Positions 32,033-42,479 of a stretch of 64,000 bases of DNA are shown here, in pieces. The stretch lies in contig NZ_VCIW01000002.1 in assembly GCF_005765165.1 (NCBI RefSeq), positions 310,001 to 374,000 of the forward strand, given 5' to 3'. Position numbers and translations under genes: made by a program. Position 1 is the first letter of the stretch. The number at the start of each line of letters is the position of its first letter. The notes under the pieces were generated by a model that had not been told where the DNA came from, searched no databases, and saw only the letters and a list, made by a program, of their open reading frames with translations. The stretch comes from Paenibacillus antri. Lineage in GTDB: Bacteria > Bacillota > Bacilli > Paenibacillales > YIM-B00363.

Positions 32033-32100
32033 AAGCGTCTCCGAAATATGGTAGATTAATAGGGTAATATCCAATTTCATATCGTGGAGGGATCGTACTT

Positions 32101-32472
32101 ATGGCGCTGGCGCTGCAAGCGGAACGAAGGGTCACCGAGACCAAAGGCCAATTGAGACAGCTTAGAGCAAACGGGAAAGTCCCAGGCATCGTATACGGGA
32201 ACGGGGAGGAGAACGTTCCGATCGTCGTCGACGAGAAGAAGCTTCATCCGATTCTCGCGTATCATGCCGACTCCATCGTAGAATTGGACATTCCCGGGAT
32301 CGGAACGAAGCAGGTGCGAATCGAGAGCGTGCAACGGGATTGTCTCGTAGGCAAGTGCGAGCATATCGACTTTAGGCTCGTCCGCGGCGAGGCGGACGCC
32401 GGCTCGAAGGAAGCGGCGGAGGCGGAGGTCGATGCCGCTCGTCTCGAGGCGAGCGCGGCGACGGAATCGTAA
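32101..32472 (+). CDS. Short ribosomal protein L25-like protein
   Basis: A 123-residue protein matching the N-terminal 5S rRNA-binding domain of L25/Ctc (about 5-92: R-R-V-T-E-T-K-G-Q-L-R-Q-L-R-A-N-G-K-V-P-G-I-V-Y-G). It lacks the C-terminal TL5/Ctc domain and ends in a 30-residue acidic, alanine-rich tail. Firmicute Ctc proteins are usually about 200 residues and sit near pth. This copy is monocistronic between rarA and an RCC1 gene, so it may be a second L25-type protein. GTGGAGGG lies about 10 nt before the ATG. Whether it enters ribosomes cannot be told. Confidence 0.78.
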   Translation: MALALQAERRVTETKGQLRQLRANGKVPGIVYGNGEENVPIVVDEKKLHPILAYHADSIVELDIPGIGTKQVRIESVQRDCLVGKCEHIDFRLVRGEADAGSKEAAEAEVDAARLEASAATES

Positions 32473-32494
32473 CGAGCATAGGCTTGTATTATGG

Positions 32495-32537
32495 AAAATG
32501 CCGTCGGCTTCCCATTGGGAGGCCCGACGGCATTTTT
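32495..32537. terminator. Bidirectional terminator between L25 and the first RCC1 gene
   Basis: Perfect 13-bp stem AAAATGCCGTCGG / CCGACGGCATTTT with an inner GGCTTCC / GGGAGGC pairing and A/T tracts on both sides. Shared by the two convergent genes. Confidence 0.92.
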
Positions 32538-32540
32538 CGT

Positions 32541-33707
32541 TTATTTCTCAAAACGGAGACGGTCGGCCGAAGAGACGAGCACCGGTTTTTCCTTATTGCT
32601 CGTTCCCCAGTACCCCCAGGACCAGATGTCTCCGTCCTTCGTTACGGCGAGCGCATGATCGCTGCCTAATGCGACGGAGACGACGTTTTCCAACCCCTCG
32701 ACCTTCTTCGGTTTATCGGTATACAGGGTAGGCGAATATTGGCCGATTTCCAATCCGAGCGTCCATACCGTACCGTCTTTCTTCGCGATCAGCGTCGAGC
32801 CGTATCCCGTGACGATGGACGCCGCGTCTTTCAGTTCCGGGATGACGGCAGGTTTCGAAACCGGCTTGTAATCCGATCGACCGAGATTGCCGTGATCGTT
32901 CCGTCCCCAGCCGTAGACGGTGCCGTTTTCTTTGATAGCGAAATAAGTTTTACCGCCTTCCGTCGTGTGCGAAATCGCGGCGATATCCCGCAATCCTTCC
33001 ACTTTGGTCACGGAATCGGCGGTATTCGGCCGGGCATAGGAGCCGTTGCCGTTGTTGCCGACGTAGGCATCCCATTTCCATACGGTGCCGTCCGCTTTCA
33101 AGATATGAACCTTGTCGTCGACCGATAGATCGACCGCTTGGATGTCCCTCAGCTTCATCGGCTTCGTTGGCATAAGCTCCGGACCGTCCGGCACGATATG
33201 CCATACCCAGACGGATCCGTCTTCGTCGATCGCGCCGCCTACGCTCGAGATGGAGGAAACGCTGACGATCCGTTCCAGTCCTTCGATTTTTCGGGGAGGA
33301 GCGAACGAGAAGCCGCCGTTCTTCCCGTCTATCGCGGTGTATTCGTACCCCCATTCCCATACGGTGCCGTCCTTCTTAATGAGGAGATCCGTCGTGTGTC
33401 CGGCATGCGCGGAGGCGACATCCTCCAGCCCGTTTACGAGTTTCGGTTTGTATTCCTCGAAGCTCCTGACCCCGTTAACGAGTTTCTCGAGACCCCCCCA
33501 ATACCAAACTCTGCCCTGATCGTCATACATGACATTATGTCTGTGCGCCGCGGAAATCGCGTAGGACGGTTCCCGTACCGTTTCGGCTTTGTTTTTCGGC
33601 GTTTCTTCGGAGGTTGCGGCGGCTTGCAGCGCGAACGTAAGCGAAAGCGCCGCAGCGATCAGGGCAGCCCTTCCGATGTCTCTGGTCAGCTTTCCCGGGT
33701 TTTGCAA
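32541..33707 (-). CDS. Exported RCC1-repeat protein (paralog A)
   Basis: Predicted secreted beta-propeller of 388 residues. After a signal peptide (about 12-32, A-L-I-A-A-A-L-S-L-T-F-A-L-Q-A) come about seven RCC1/BNR-type blades with repeated V-W-x-W-G and K-x-D-G-T-V-W motifs. It is a clear paralog of the protein at 36850-37992 (same order: H-N-V-M-Y-D-D-Q-G-R-V-W-Y-W-G-G against H-N-I-A-Y-D-E-K-G-Q-V-W-Y-W-G-G). I chose TTG at 33707 because the N-terminus then matches a signal peptide and the paralog, with AAAGGCGG upstream; longer frames only add non-signal sequence. Function unknown; a binding or surface role is likely. Confidence 0.75.
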   Translation of the reverse strand: MQNPGKLTRDIGRAALIAAALSLTFALQAAATSEETPKNKAETVREPSYAISAAHRHNVMYDDQGRVWYWGGLEKLVNGVRSFEEYKPKLVNGLEDVASAHAGHTTDLLIKKDGTVWEWGYEYTAIDGKNGGFSFAPPRKIEGLERIVSVSSISSVGGAIDEDGSVWVWHIVPDGPELMPTKPMKLRDIQAVDLSVDDKVHILKADGTVWKWDAYVGNNGNGSYARPNTADSVTKVEGLRDIAAISHTTEGGKTYFAIKENGTVYGWGRNDHGNLGRSDYKPVSKPAVIPELKDAASIVTGYGSTLIAKKDGTVWTLGLEIGQYSPTLYTDKPKKVEGLENVVSVALGSDHALAVTKDGDIWSWGYWGTSNKEKPVLVSSADRLRFEK

Positions 33708-33817
33708 TGCGTTGTTCCGCCTTTCGAGTATAGATGTCCAAATATTACCAATCAGTTTACCATACAATGGAAATCCTTTTGGCGCAAGAGCGGTTTGCGG
33801 CGGAAGTTCGAAACGCA

Positions 33818-33846
33818 TTGATTTTTTTGTCCCGGCGAAGTATAGT
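33818..33846 (+). promoter_or_regulatory. Sigma-A promoter of the TetR-YhgE operon
   Basis: TTGATT, 17-bp spacer, TATAGT. Start predicted at about 33853. Confidence 0.65.
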
Positions 33847-33855
33847 AGTACATTA

Positions 33856-33886
33856 TGACTGACTGACCGTAAAACGATATTGGTCA
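33856..33886. promoter_or_regulatory. Putative TetR operator
   Basis: TGACTGACTGACC followed after 13 bp by GGTCA: an inverted repeat TGACC-N13-GGTCA preceded by two further TGAC units. It starts at the predicted +1 and ends 25 bp before the regulator ATG, the usual place for TetR autorepression. Confidence 0.5.
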
Positions 33887-33911
33887 TTCGGTACGATTAT
33901 GGGGTGAGTTC

Positions 33912-34481
33912 ATGGATCGACGGGCATGGATTATGGAGGCGGCGACGACCGCATTCGCGCAATATGGCTATAAGGCGACGACGATGGAGCTCGTCTCGAA
34001 AATCGCGAACGTCGGCAAAGGAACGATCTATACGTTCTTCGCGACGAAGGAGCAGCTGTTCGAGGAAATTTTGCAGCATGCGCTCGGGCAAATGAGGGCG
34101 ATTTTGGAAAAGACCGAAGAAACCGGCGGACGGTTCTTCGACCGATTGGTTCGCGCCTTGGACGCCTTGCTCGATTTCCGGAAAGACCATGAGCTGTTCG
34201 TGAAGCTGGCGCAGGAGGTGCGCGACGTCGGGACGCAGCAGGCGCTCGAAGGCATCCGTCGGTTGGAGCTTGAGGCAAGGGCTTATTTACGGCGATCCAT
34301 CGAATCCGGAATGCGATCGGGCGAGCTGCGTCCCTGCGATTCGGATATCGTGGCGTTCATGATCTTGCGGATGTATATCGACTTGACGATGGAGTGGGGG
34401 AAGACCGCTCCGCCGCTTACCAAACGGCAAATCATCGACAATATGCAGCTGCTGCTCACCGAGGGTTTAATTCGCGAGTAG
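33912..34481 (+). CDS. TetR/AcrR family transcriptional regulator
   Basis: Repressor of 189 residues. The N-terminal helix-turn-helix (about 7-50: I-M-E-A-A-T-T-A-F-A-Q-Y-G-Y-K-A-T-T-M and G-K-G-T-I-Y-T-F-F-A-T-K-E-Q-L-F) is typical; the C-terminal ligand domain is variable. GGGGTGAG precedes the ATG. It is 48 nt upstream of the YhgE-type gene and should control it and itself through the TGACC dyad. This pairing recurs in Bacillales (YhgD-YhgE). Confidence 0.88.
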   Translation: MDRRAWIMEAATTAFAQYGYKATTMELVSKIANVGKGTIYTFFATKEQLFEEILQHALGQMRAILEKTEETGGRFFDRLVRALDALLDFRKDHELFVKLAQEVRDVGTQQALEGIRRLELEARAYLRRSIESGMRSGELRPCDSDIVAFMILRMYIDLTMEWGKTAPPLTKRQIIDNMQLLLTEGLIRE

Positions 34482-34529
34482 CGAGTAGAAGGTAATCGAA
34501 GAGAAGCGAGAGAGGAACTGACGAACATC

Positions 34530-36653
34530 ATGAGACAAACGAGAAAACGGCAGCGGACGTTCCGAAAAGAGCTGAAACACCTATTTTCCCATCCGATGCG
34601 CGCCGCGACGTTCGCGGCGATCGCGTTGATTCCCGTTCTGTACAGCGGCTTTCTGATCGCCGGCGCTTGGGATCCCTACGGGCACCTCGATCGGATGCCG
34701 GTCGTCGTTGTCAACCTGGACGAAGGCGCGGAGATGGACGGGGAGCCCGTCCGCCTCGGCGACGACTTCGTCGAAGAGCTTCGCGAAAGCGACGCGTTCG
34801 ATTGGCGGGTAGCGGACGCCGAGGCCGCCGCGGCCGGGATCCGGCATAACGAATATTATATGGCGATTACGGTGCCCGAAGATTTCTCCCGGAAGGCGGC
34901 GACGCTGCTCTACGATGAGCCGCAGCAAGCGGAGCTCGTCTTCGAGCCGAACGGCAGTTATAACTTCATTGCGGGACAGATCGGCGCGAACGCGGCGAAG
35001 GAGCTGCGCGCCAAGCTGTCGGAAAGCATTACGGAGGCGTACGCTCGAACGCTGCTCGAGCAGGTGAACGCGCTGGGCGACGGCTTGGATGACGCGGGCG
35101 ACGGGGCGACCCGGCTTCGGGACGGCGCGGCGGAGGTCGCTTCCGGCGCCGCAGAGCTGCGCGCGCGCCTCGACGAGCTGCAGGGCGGCGCCGCGACGCT
35201 GAAGCAGGGGCTGCAGCCGCTCGCGAGCGGCGCGACCGACTTGGCGAAGGGGACGCTCGCCGTCTCGGAGGGCGCCTCGGCGCTGAAGGACGGCCTGTCC
35301 CGCTTGTCCGACGCGAGCGCATCCGCCGCGTCCGGCGCCGCCGCGGCGGAGGAAGGGGCGGCGCGTCTCGCGGCCGGCCTGCAGTCGTCGGCGGAGGCGG
35401 CGGACGCGCTTCGCGTCGGCCTGGCCGATGCGGCGGAAGCGAGCGCGGGGTTGGCGGACGGAACCGCCCGAGTCGCCGAAGGGCTGCAGGCGTTCGTCGC
35501 AGGCGTGCCGGGGGCGGCGGAGCGGGAGGACGTGAAGCGGCTCGTCGCCGCAAGCGAGGCCGCCGCGGAAGGCGCCCGCGCGTTAAGCGAAGGCGAGGCG
35601 AAGCTAGCGGCCGGGAGCGCCGGCCTCGGGGACGGGCTGGAGGCGCTGCGGTCCGGCTCGGCCGAGCTCGCCGCGGGCGCCGAGCGGCTGTCGGCGGGGC
35701 TCGGCTCGCTGAGCGACGGGGTCGCGGAAGCCGCGGCGTCGACGGCCGCGCTGGCCGACGGGGCGGCCCGCACGGCGACGGGCGCGGCGTCGCTGGCGAC
35801 GGGGGCCGCTTCGGCGGCGGACGGCGCCGCGGCGATCGCTGGCGGCGGCAAGCGGCTCGCGACAGGCGCCGGAGACCTGTCCGCAGGCGCCGCCGACGTC
35901 GCGGACGGCGCGGGCGAGCTGGCGGACGCGCTCACGGCCGCCTCGGACGAGGTGCCGTCGCTCCGCTCGGCGGACGAGACGGCGAAGATGTTCGCCGAGC
36001 CGGTCAAGCTGACGGAGAATGCCGACCGGAAAGTGGACGTGTACGGCCGAGGCATCGCGCCTTACTTCCTGTCGATGGCGCTGTTCGTCGGCGGCCTCGT
36101 CTTCACGACGATCTTCCCCGTGCGGCTCGTCGCGGCGAGGTCGGCGACGCGGTGGGGGAAATTCGTCGCCAAGGCGCTGACGATGCTGCTCATAGCGGTC
36201 TTGCAATCGACCATCGTCTCGGCCGTCATGGTGTACGGCATCGGTCTCGAAGTGACGAACGTGCCTTATTTCTTCTTATACACGACGATTACGGGGTTGG
36301 CTTTTTCGTTTACGATTCTAGCGTTGGTCGCTTGGTTCGATAATGTCGGCCGTTTTCTCGTCATCTTGGTCATGGTGTTGCAGCTGGCGTCCAGCGCGGG
36401 TACATTCCCGCTAGAGCTGCTGCCGACGTGGATGCAGGCGATCCATCCGTATTTGCCGATGACCCACAGCATCGTAGGCTTCCGAGCGGTCATCGCCGGC
36501 GGCGACTTCGGGGTCATGTGGCAGCAAGCGTTCTTGCTCGCGGCGGTGGCAGCGCTCGGGGCGTTCGCGACGTTCGGCTACTTCATGCTGCGGGAGCGCG
36601 ACGGCGACGGCGAACCGAACATGGACGTCGAAGCGACGGCCGTGCCGGCGTGA
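34530..36653 (+). CDS. YhgE/Pip domain membrane protein
   Basis: Membrane protein of 707 residues in the YhgE/Pip family, related to phage-receptor and type VII-associated proteins and to ABC-2-like permeases. One N-terminal helix (about 27-45) is followed by an extracellular domain, a long alanine/glycine-rich helical stalk (about 185-475) built from repeats of the form L-x-x-G-A-x-x-L, and five or six C-terminal helices (about 505-690) with P-Y-F-L-S-M-A-L-F-V-G-G-L. It is probably an efflux or envelope structure controlled by the adjacent TetR. A terminator follows. Confidence 0.85.
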   Translation: MRQTRKRQRTFRKELKHLFSHPMRAATFAAIALIPVLYSGFLIAGAWDPYGHLDRMPVVVVNLDEGAEMDGEPVRLGDDFVEELRESDAFDWRVADAEAAAAGIRHNEYYMAITVPEDFSRKAATLLYDEPQQAELVFEPNGSYNFIAGQIGANAAKELRAKLSESITEAYARTLLEQVNALGDGLDDAGDGATRLRDGAAEVASGAAELRARLDELQGGAATLKQGLQPLASGATDLAKGTLAVSEGASALKDGLSRLSDASASAASGAAAAEEGAARLAAGLQSSAEAADALRVGLADAAEASAGLADGTARVAEGLQAFVAGVPGAAEREDVKRLVAASEAAAEGARALSEGEAKLAAGSAGLGDGLEALRSGSAELAAGAERLSAGLGSLSDGVAEAAASTAALADGAARTATGAASLATGAASAADGAAAIAGGGKRLATGAGDLSAGAADVADGAGELADALTAASDEVPSLRSADETAKMFAEPVKLTENADRKVDVYGRGIAPYFLSMALFVGGLVFTTIFPVRLVAARSATRWGKFVAKALTMLLIAVLQSTIVSAVMVYGIGLEVTNVPYFFLYTTITGLAFSFTILALVAWFDNVGRFLVILVMVLQLASSAGTFPLELLPTWMQAIHPYLPMTHSIVGFRAVIAGGDFGVMWQQAFLLAAVAALGAFATFGYFMLRERDGDGEPNMDVEATAVPA

Positions 36654-36677
36654 CTTAGGCGTACTCATCGATTCTAC

Positions 36678-36726
36678 CGGCGACATGCTCCACGGTCTTG
36701 CAACGTGGACGCGGTCGCCGTTTTTT
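36678..36726 (+). terminator. Intrinsic terminator after the YhgE gene
   Basis: Two-part stem CGGCGAC / GTCGCCG and TCCACG / CGTGGA separated by a small internal loop, followed by TTTTTT. Confidence 0.85.
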
Positions 36727-36849
36727 ATTTTTATATGAAGTTTAGTGGGAAGCCTTGATCCACATGGAAAATGATGGTAGCATTATGGAATAATTTGGTC
36801 ACAAGTCTACGAATCTAGTTTTCATTTTCCAGAGAGGAGCGATGAAAGG

Positions 36850-37992
36850 ATGGTCGTTAGACCCAAGCTCGCGAGGTCGGCCGCAAGAGCCGCCGCGTTC
36901 GCGGTTGCCATGACGCTGGCGTTCGGCGCGCATGCCTCCGCAGCCGTGCAGGAGAAAAAAGCGGAGGAGCCGAAACCTATCCCGCCCTACGTCATTTCCG
37001 CAGAGGACAGTCATAATATCGCTTACGACGAGAAAGGGCAAGTGTGGTACTGGGGAGGCCTTGTCGATCTCGTCGAAGGGCAGATCAAATTTCAAGACAA
37101 TCGGCCGAAGATAATGCAAGGCTTGAAGGACGTCGCATCCGTAACTGCCGGTCACTCGACGGATATAATCGTCAAGAAGGACGGCAGCGTTTGGGAATGG
37201 GGCAGGAAATTCACCTATACCGATGGAAGCAACGGCTTCTCCCAGTTGATCGAGCCTAAACGGATCGACGGTTTGGAGCGCATCGTGAAAGCATTTCCCT
37301 CGAGCGGGGTATTCGGGGCGATCGACGAAGACGGTTCCGTATGGGTATGGCATACCTTGCCCTCGCCTACGAAGCCGATGAAGTTGGAAACCCGGAAGGC
37401 GAAGGAAATCTCGTTCAGCGGAGGAACGGCGTATATTTTGGCGACCGACGGCACCGTGTGGCAGTGGAAGGCGTACTTCGGCGGAGGCTGGGGCTCGTTG
37501 CCTCAGGCGAACGCGAGCGCGAATACGACCCGGGTCGAAGGCGTGAGCAAGGTTGTCGCGTTGTCGCGGTCTTCGGTCGGAAGCAATCATATATTCGCAA
37601 TCAAGGAAGACGGCTCCGTCTACGGATGGGGCAATAATGGCTCGGGAAATCTTGGGCTGGAAAATACCCGCGAGGTATCCAAGCCGCAGCTCATTCCGAA
37701 CTTGACAAACGTCGCGGCGATCGAAACGGCTTCATACAAAACGCTTATCGTCAAGACGGACGGCACCGTATGGAGACTCGGCATGGAAATCGGAGCGAAT
37801 CCCGATCTGGAGCGCAACGCGTACGAGCCGGAGCAGATCGAGGGGCTGACCGACGTCGTATCCGTCGCGCTCGGCGACTTCCATGCGATCGCCGCGACTT
37901 CGGCCGGCGAGATCTGGACGTGGGGGTTCGTCGGCGATTTCGGCCTCAACCACAAGGAAGTTCCGGTGCTACTAACGCTGCCGAAAAAGTAA
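36850..37992 (+). CDS. Exported RCC1-repeat protein (paralog B)
   Basis: Secreted beta-propeller of 380 residues with a signal peptide (about 8-31, A-F-A-V-A-M-T-L-A-F-G-A-H-A-S-A-A) and about seven RCC1-type repeats (V-W-E-W-G, V-Y-G-W-G-N-N-G-S-G-N-L-G). It is paralogous to the protein at 32541-33707 and points the opposite way, so the pair flanks the TetR-YhgE operon. A candidate promoter TTGATC-17-TAGCAT is at 36755-36783. GAGAGGAGCG lies about 11 nt before the ATG. Confidence 0.78.
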   Translation: MVVRPKLARSAARAAAFAVAMTLAFGAHASAAVQEKKAEEPKPIPPYVISAEDSHNIAYDEKGQVWYWGGLVDLVEGQIKFQDNRPKIMQGLKDVASVTAGHSTDIIVKKDGSVWEWGRKFTYTDGSNGFSQLIEPKRIDGLERIVKAFPSSGVFGAIDEDGSVWVWHTLPSPTKPMKLETRKAKEISFSGGTAYILATDGTVWQWKAYFGGGWGSLPQANASANTTRVEGVSKVVALSRSSVGSNHIFAIKEDGSVYGWGNNGSGNLGLENTREVSKPQLIPNLTNVAAIETASYKTLIVKTDGTVWRLGMEIGANPDLERNAYEPEQIEGLTDVVSVALGDFHAIAATSAGEIWTWGFVGDFGLNHKEVPVLLTLPKK

Positions 37993-38002
37993 ATCCATCA
38001 TA

Positions 38003-38055
38003 AAAAATCCGGATGCGCTGCGGCCGAAACACAAGGGCCGCAAGCATCCGGATTT

Positions 38056-38057
<2 letters not shown>
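38003..38057. terminator. Bidirectional terminator between RCC1 B and alkA-like gene
   Basis: Perfect 14-bp stem AAAAATCCGGATGC / GCATCCGGATTTTT with an inner GCGGCC / GGCCGC stem. The alkA-like stop codon overlaps its right edge. Confidence 0.92.
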
Positions 38058-40235
<2,178 letters not shown>

Positions 40236-40316
40236 TCACTTGTTTGATGAATATAGAAAAGGTTCGACAATTTTATGAAAACGTAAAGGTTTTCCTTACC
40301 AAACCCTCTCCCATGT

Positions 40317-40336
40317 GATAACATATAAACGTTATC
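40317..40336. promoter_or_regulatory. Inverted repeat in the mnmA-cymR intergenic region
   Basis: GATAAC-N8-GTTATC in the 274-bp gap. A weak candidate cymR promoter, TTGGAT-18-TCTAAT (40345-40374), follows just downstream. The dyad may bind a regulator of cymR; it does not fit the CymR consensus well. The rest of the gap is AT-rich and contains an AAGG-TTTT-CCTT hairpin. Confidence 0.35.
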
Positions 40337-40416
40337 GGCATAGTTTGGATTGCGGATTTTCCGTCAATTCTAATGAACGAAGCGTTTTTTTCGCGCGAAT
40401 AAATGGGGGGAACCCT

Positions 40417-40842
40417 TTGAAAATATCGACGAAAGGCCGCTACGGTCTTACGATCATGATGGAATTGGCGGTTCGATACGGCGAGGGGCCGACCTCGCTG
40501 AAGTCGATCGCCGAGAAGCACGGCTTGTCCGAACATTATTTGGAGCAGCTCGTCGCGCCGCTGCGCAACGCGGGTCTCGTGAAGAGCGTCCGCGGCGCCT
40601 ACGGCGGCTACGTCTTGTCCGAGCCGCCGGAGGACGTGACCGCGGGCCGCGTCATTCGGCTGCTCGAAGGACCGATCTCGCCTGTGGATTTCACGGAAGA
40701 AGACGATCCCGCGAAGCGCGACCTGTGGATTCGCATTCGCGATTCGATCGCTTCGGTGCTCGATTCGACGACGCTGGCGGGCCTCATCTCCTACAAGGAC
40801 GATGAAGGACAAGCCGCTCCGAGCTACATGTTCTATATTTAG
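40417..40842 (+). CDS. cymR: CymR, Rrf2-family cysteine metabolism repressor
   Basis: Rrf2-type repressor that in B. subtilis forms a complex with CysK and represses cysteine uptake and synthesis genes. The 141-residue protein starts K-I-S-T-K-G-R-Y-G-L-T-I-M-M-E-L-A, almost identical to B. subtilis CymR, with a winged helix (S-L-K-S-I-A-E-K-H-G-L-S-E-H-Y-L-E-Q-L). It lacks the cysteine cluster of IscR, as CymR does. The start is TTG 40417 with GGGGGGAA in front; longer frames do not match the family. It is followed at once by iscS. Confidence 0.93.
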   Translation: MKISTKGRYGLTIMMELAVRYGEGPTSLKSIAEKHGLSEHYLEQLVAPLRNAGLVKSVRGAYGGYVLSEPPEDVTAGRVIRLLEGPISPVDFTEEDDPAKRDLWIRIRDSIASVLDSTTLAGLISYKDDEGQAAPSYMFYI

Positions 40843-40863
40843 ACGAAGGTGAACCGGACCGAC

Positions 40864-42024
40864 ATGACGACGAACCAACAACCGATCTATCTCGATCACG
40901 CGGCGACGACGCCGATGCACCCCGAGGTGCTGGAGGCGATGTTGCCTTATTTCATGTCGTCGTACGGCAACCCGTCGAGCGTGCACCGCTTCGGCCGCGA
41001 GGCCAAGGCGGGTTTGACGGCGGCGCGGGACTCGCTTGCGGCTCGGCTCGGGTGCTCCCCGGCCGAGCTCGTCTTTACGAGCGGCGGCACGGAGAGCGAT
41101 AATCTGGCGCTCCTCGGCGCCGCCCTCGCGGCCGCACCGGAACGCCGCCGCGTCGTGACGACGGCGGTAGAGCATCATGCCGTGCTGCATGCGGCGGCCG
41201 AGCTGGAACGCCTCGGATTCGAGGTCGTCTATGCCCCTGTCGACGAGACGGGGCGAGTCGACCTCGACGCGCTGTCCGCCGCCATCGACGAGAAGACCGC
41301 GCTTGTGTCGGTCATGTACGCCAATAACGAGGTCGGCACGCTGCAGCCGATCGAAACGATCGGCGCCCTCGCGCGAGAGCGAGGGGCCGTGTTTCATGTC
41401 GACGCCGTTCAGGCGCTCGGCACGCAGTCGATCGACCTGTCGCGGCTGCCGGTCGACCTGATGAGCTTCTCCGCGCATAAAATCAACGGCCCGAAGGGCG
41501 TCGGCCTGCTGTACGCCAATCGGCGCGTGAAGCTGCACGCTCGCGCGTTCGGCGGCTCGCAGGAGCGGAGCCGACGCGCCGGCACCGAGAACGTCGCCGG
41601 CGCCGTCGGCTTCGCCAAGGCGGCCGAGCTGGCGCTGGCCGACCTGCCGCGCCGCCGGGACGAGCTCGCGGCGCTTCGCGACGCGATGCTGGCGACGTTC
41701 GAGCGGCTGCTCCCGGACGGCGGCTTCGTCGTGAACGGGCACCCGTCCGAATCGCTTCCGCATGTGCTGAACGTCAGCTTCCCGGGGGCGAGCTCCGAGT
41801 CGCTCCTGATGAACCTCGACCTCGAAGGGATCGCGGCGGCGAGCGGGTCCGCCTGTTCGTCGGGCTCGCTGCAGCCGTCTCACGTGCTGCGCGCGATGGG
41901 GGTGCCGGACGAGCGGCTTCGCTCCGCGGTTCGGTTCAGCTTCGGCATGGGCAATTGCCTCAATTCTGTAACATTTGCCGCGGAAAAAGTCGCAACGCTC
42001 GCGAAACGACTTACGTATAAGTGA
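40864..42024 (+). CDS. iscS: Cysteine desulfurase (IscS/NifS class)
   Basis: PLP enzyme releasing sulfur from cysteine, here most likely for tRNA thiolation through MnmA. The 386-residue protein has the start I-Y-L-D-H-A-A-T-T-P, the PLP lysine K206 (S-F-S-A-H-K-I-N-G-P) and the catalytic cysteine C331 (S-G-S-A-C-S-S-G-S-L). It corresponds to B. subtilis YrvO. The ATG at 40864 follows GAAGGTG; the GTG inside that SD is less likely. It is in an operon with cymR. Confidence 0.93.
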   Translation: MTTNQQPIYLDHAATTPMHPEVLEAMLPYFMSSYGNPSSVHRFGREAKAGLTAARDSLAARLGCSPAELVFTSGGTESDNLALLGAALAAAPERRRVVTTAVEHHAVLHAAAELERLGFEVVYAPVDETGRVDLDALSAAIDEKTALVSVMYANNEVGTLQPIETIGALARERGAVFHVDAVQALGTQSIDLSRLPVDLMSFSAHKINGPKGVGLLYANRRVKLHARAFGGSQERSRRAGTENVAGAVGFAKAAELALADLPRRRDELAALRDAMLATFERLLPDGGFVVNGHPSESLPHVLNVSFPGASSESLLMNLDLEGIAAASGSACSSGSLQPSHVLRAMGVPDERLRSAVRFSFGMGNCLNSVTFAAEKVATLAKRLTYK

Positions 42025-42144
42025 TGCAAGGCCGCGCGCTCCGCTTGCGAATCCTTTTTCCAACGAACGTTTCGGAACGATTAAATCCATGTCCCGTTGG
42101 GAATAAATAGAATCAATACTTTGTTGGCAGAAGGTGGTATCCAT

Positions 42145-42345
42145 ATGATGCGTTGTCCGAATTGCAATTCGAAAGATATCGGGAAGATCGGCTCCCATCA
42201 ATTTTATTGCTGGGGCTGCTTCATCGAACTGACCGTGAACGGCGAGAAGATGTCCGTCTACCAAGTGGAAGAGGACGGCACGCTCAGCTCGCTGGACGAT
42301 TTGTTTTTCCCGGAAGAAGAGATGCCCGAAGTTCACGCGAACTGA
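42145..42345 (+). CDS. Small zinc-ribbon protein
   Basis: A 66-residue protein with two cysteine pairs, C-P-N-C and C-W-G-C, 15 residues apart, forming a probable zinc ribbon, then an acidic tail (S-L-D-D-L-F-F-P-E-E-E-M). AGAAGGTGG is 7 nt before the ATG, so translation is well supported. No named family is recognised; a DNA, RNA or protein-binding role is possible. It has its own terminator. Confidence 0.75.
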   Translation: MMRCPNCNSKDIGKIGSHQFYCWGCFIELTVNGEKMSVYQVEEDGTLSSLDDLFFPEEEMPEVHAN

Positions 42346-42372
42346 CGGCGACGCTCGCGATAGTCGTTCCCG

Positions 42373-42417
42373 CCTCTCGCGGACAAGCCTCTCGGCTTGC
42401 CGCGGGAGGTTTTTTTT
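42373..42417 (+). terminator. Intrinsic terminator after the zinc-ribbon gene
   Basis: A 15- to 17-bp stem (CCTCTCGCGGACAAGC with GCTTGCCGCGGGAGG) followed by eight T. Confidence 0.9.
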
Positions 42418-42479
42418 CGTCCGCGCCTACATATACTGTTACCCAAACCAACTTTCGGACAAGTGGGGGGCGTCTGGCG

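Noticed and set aside
32033-32100. Sigma-B promoter for the L25-like gene, as for ctc in B. subtilis
   Set aside because: A GGGTAA is present near 32064, but no GTTT-type -35 is at 12-14 bp upstream.
33708-33887. Longer N-terminus of RCC1 paralog A starting at 33887
   Set aside because: The extension has no signal-peptide character, is missing in the paralog, and runs into the divergent TetR promoter.
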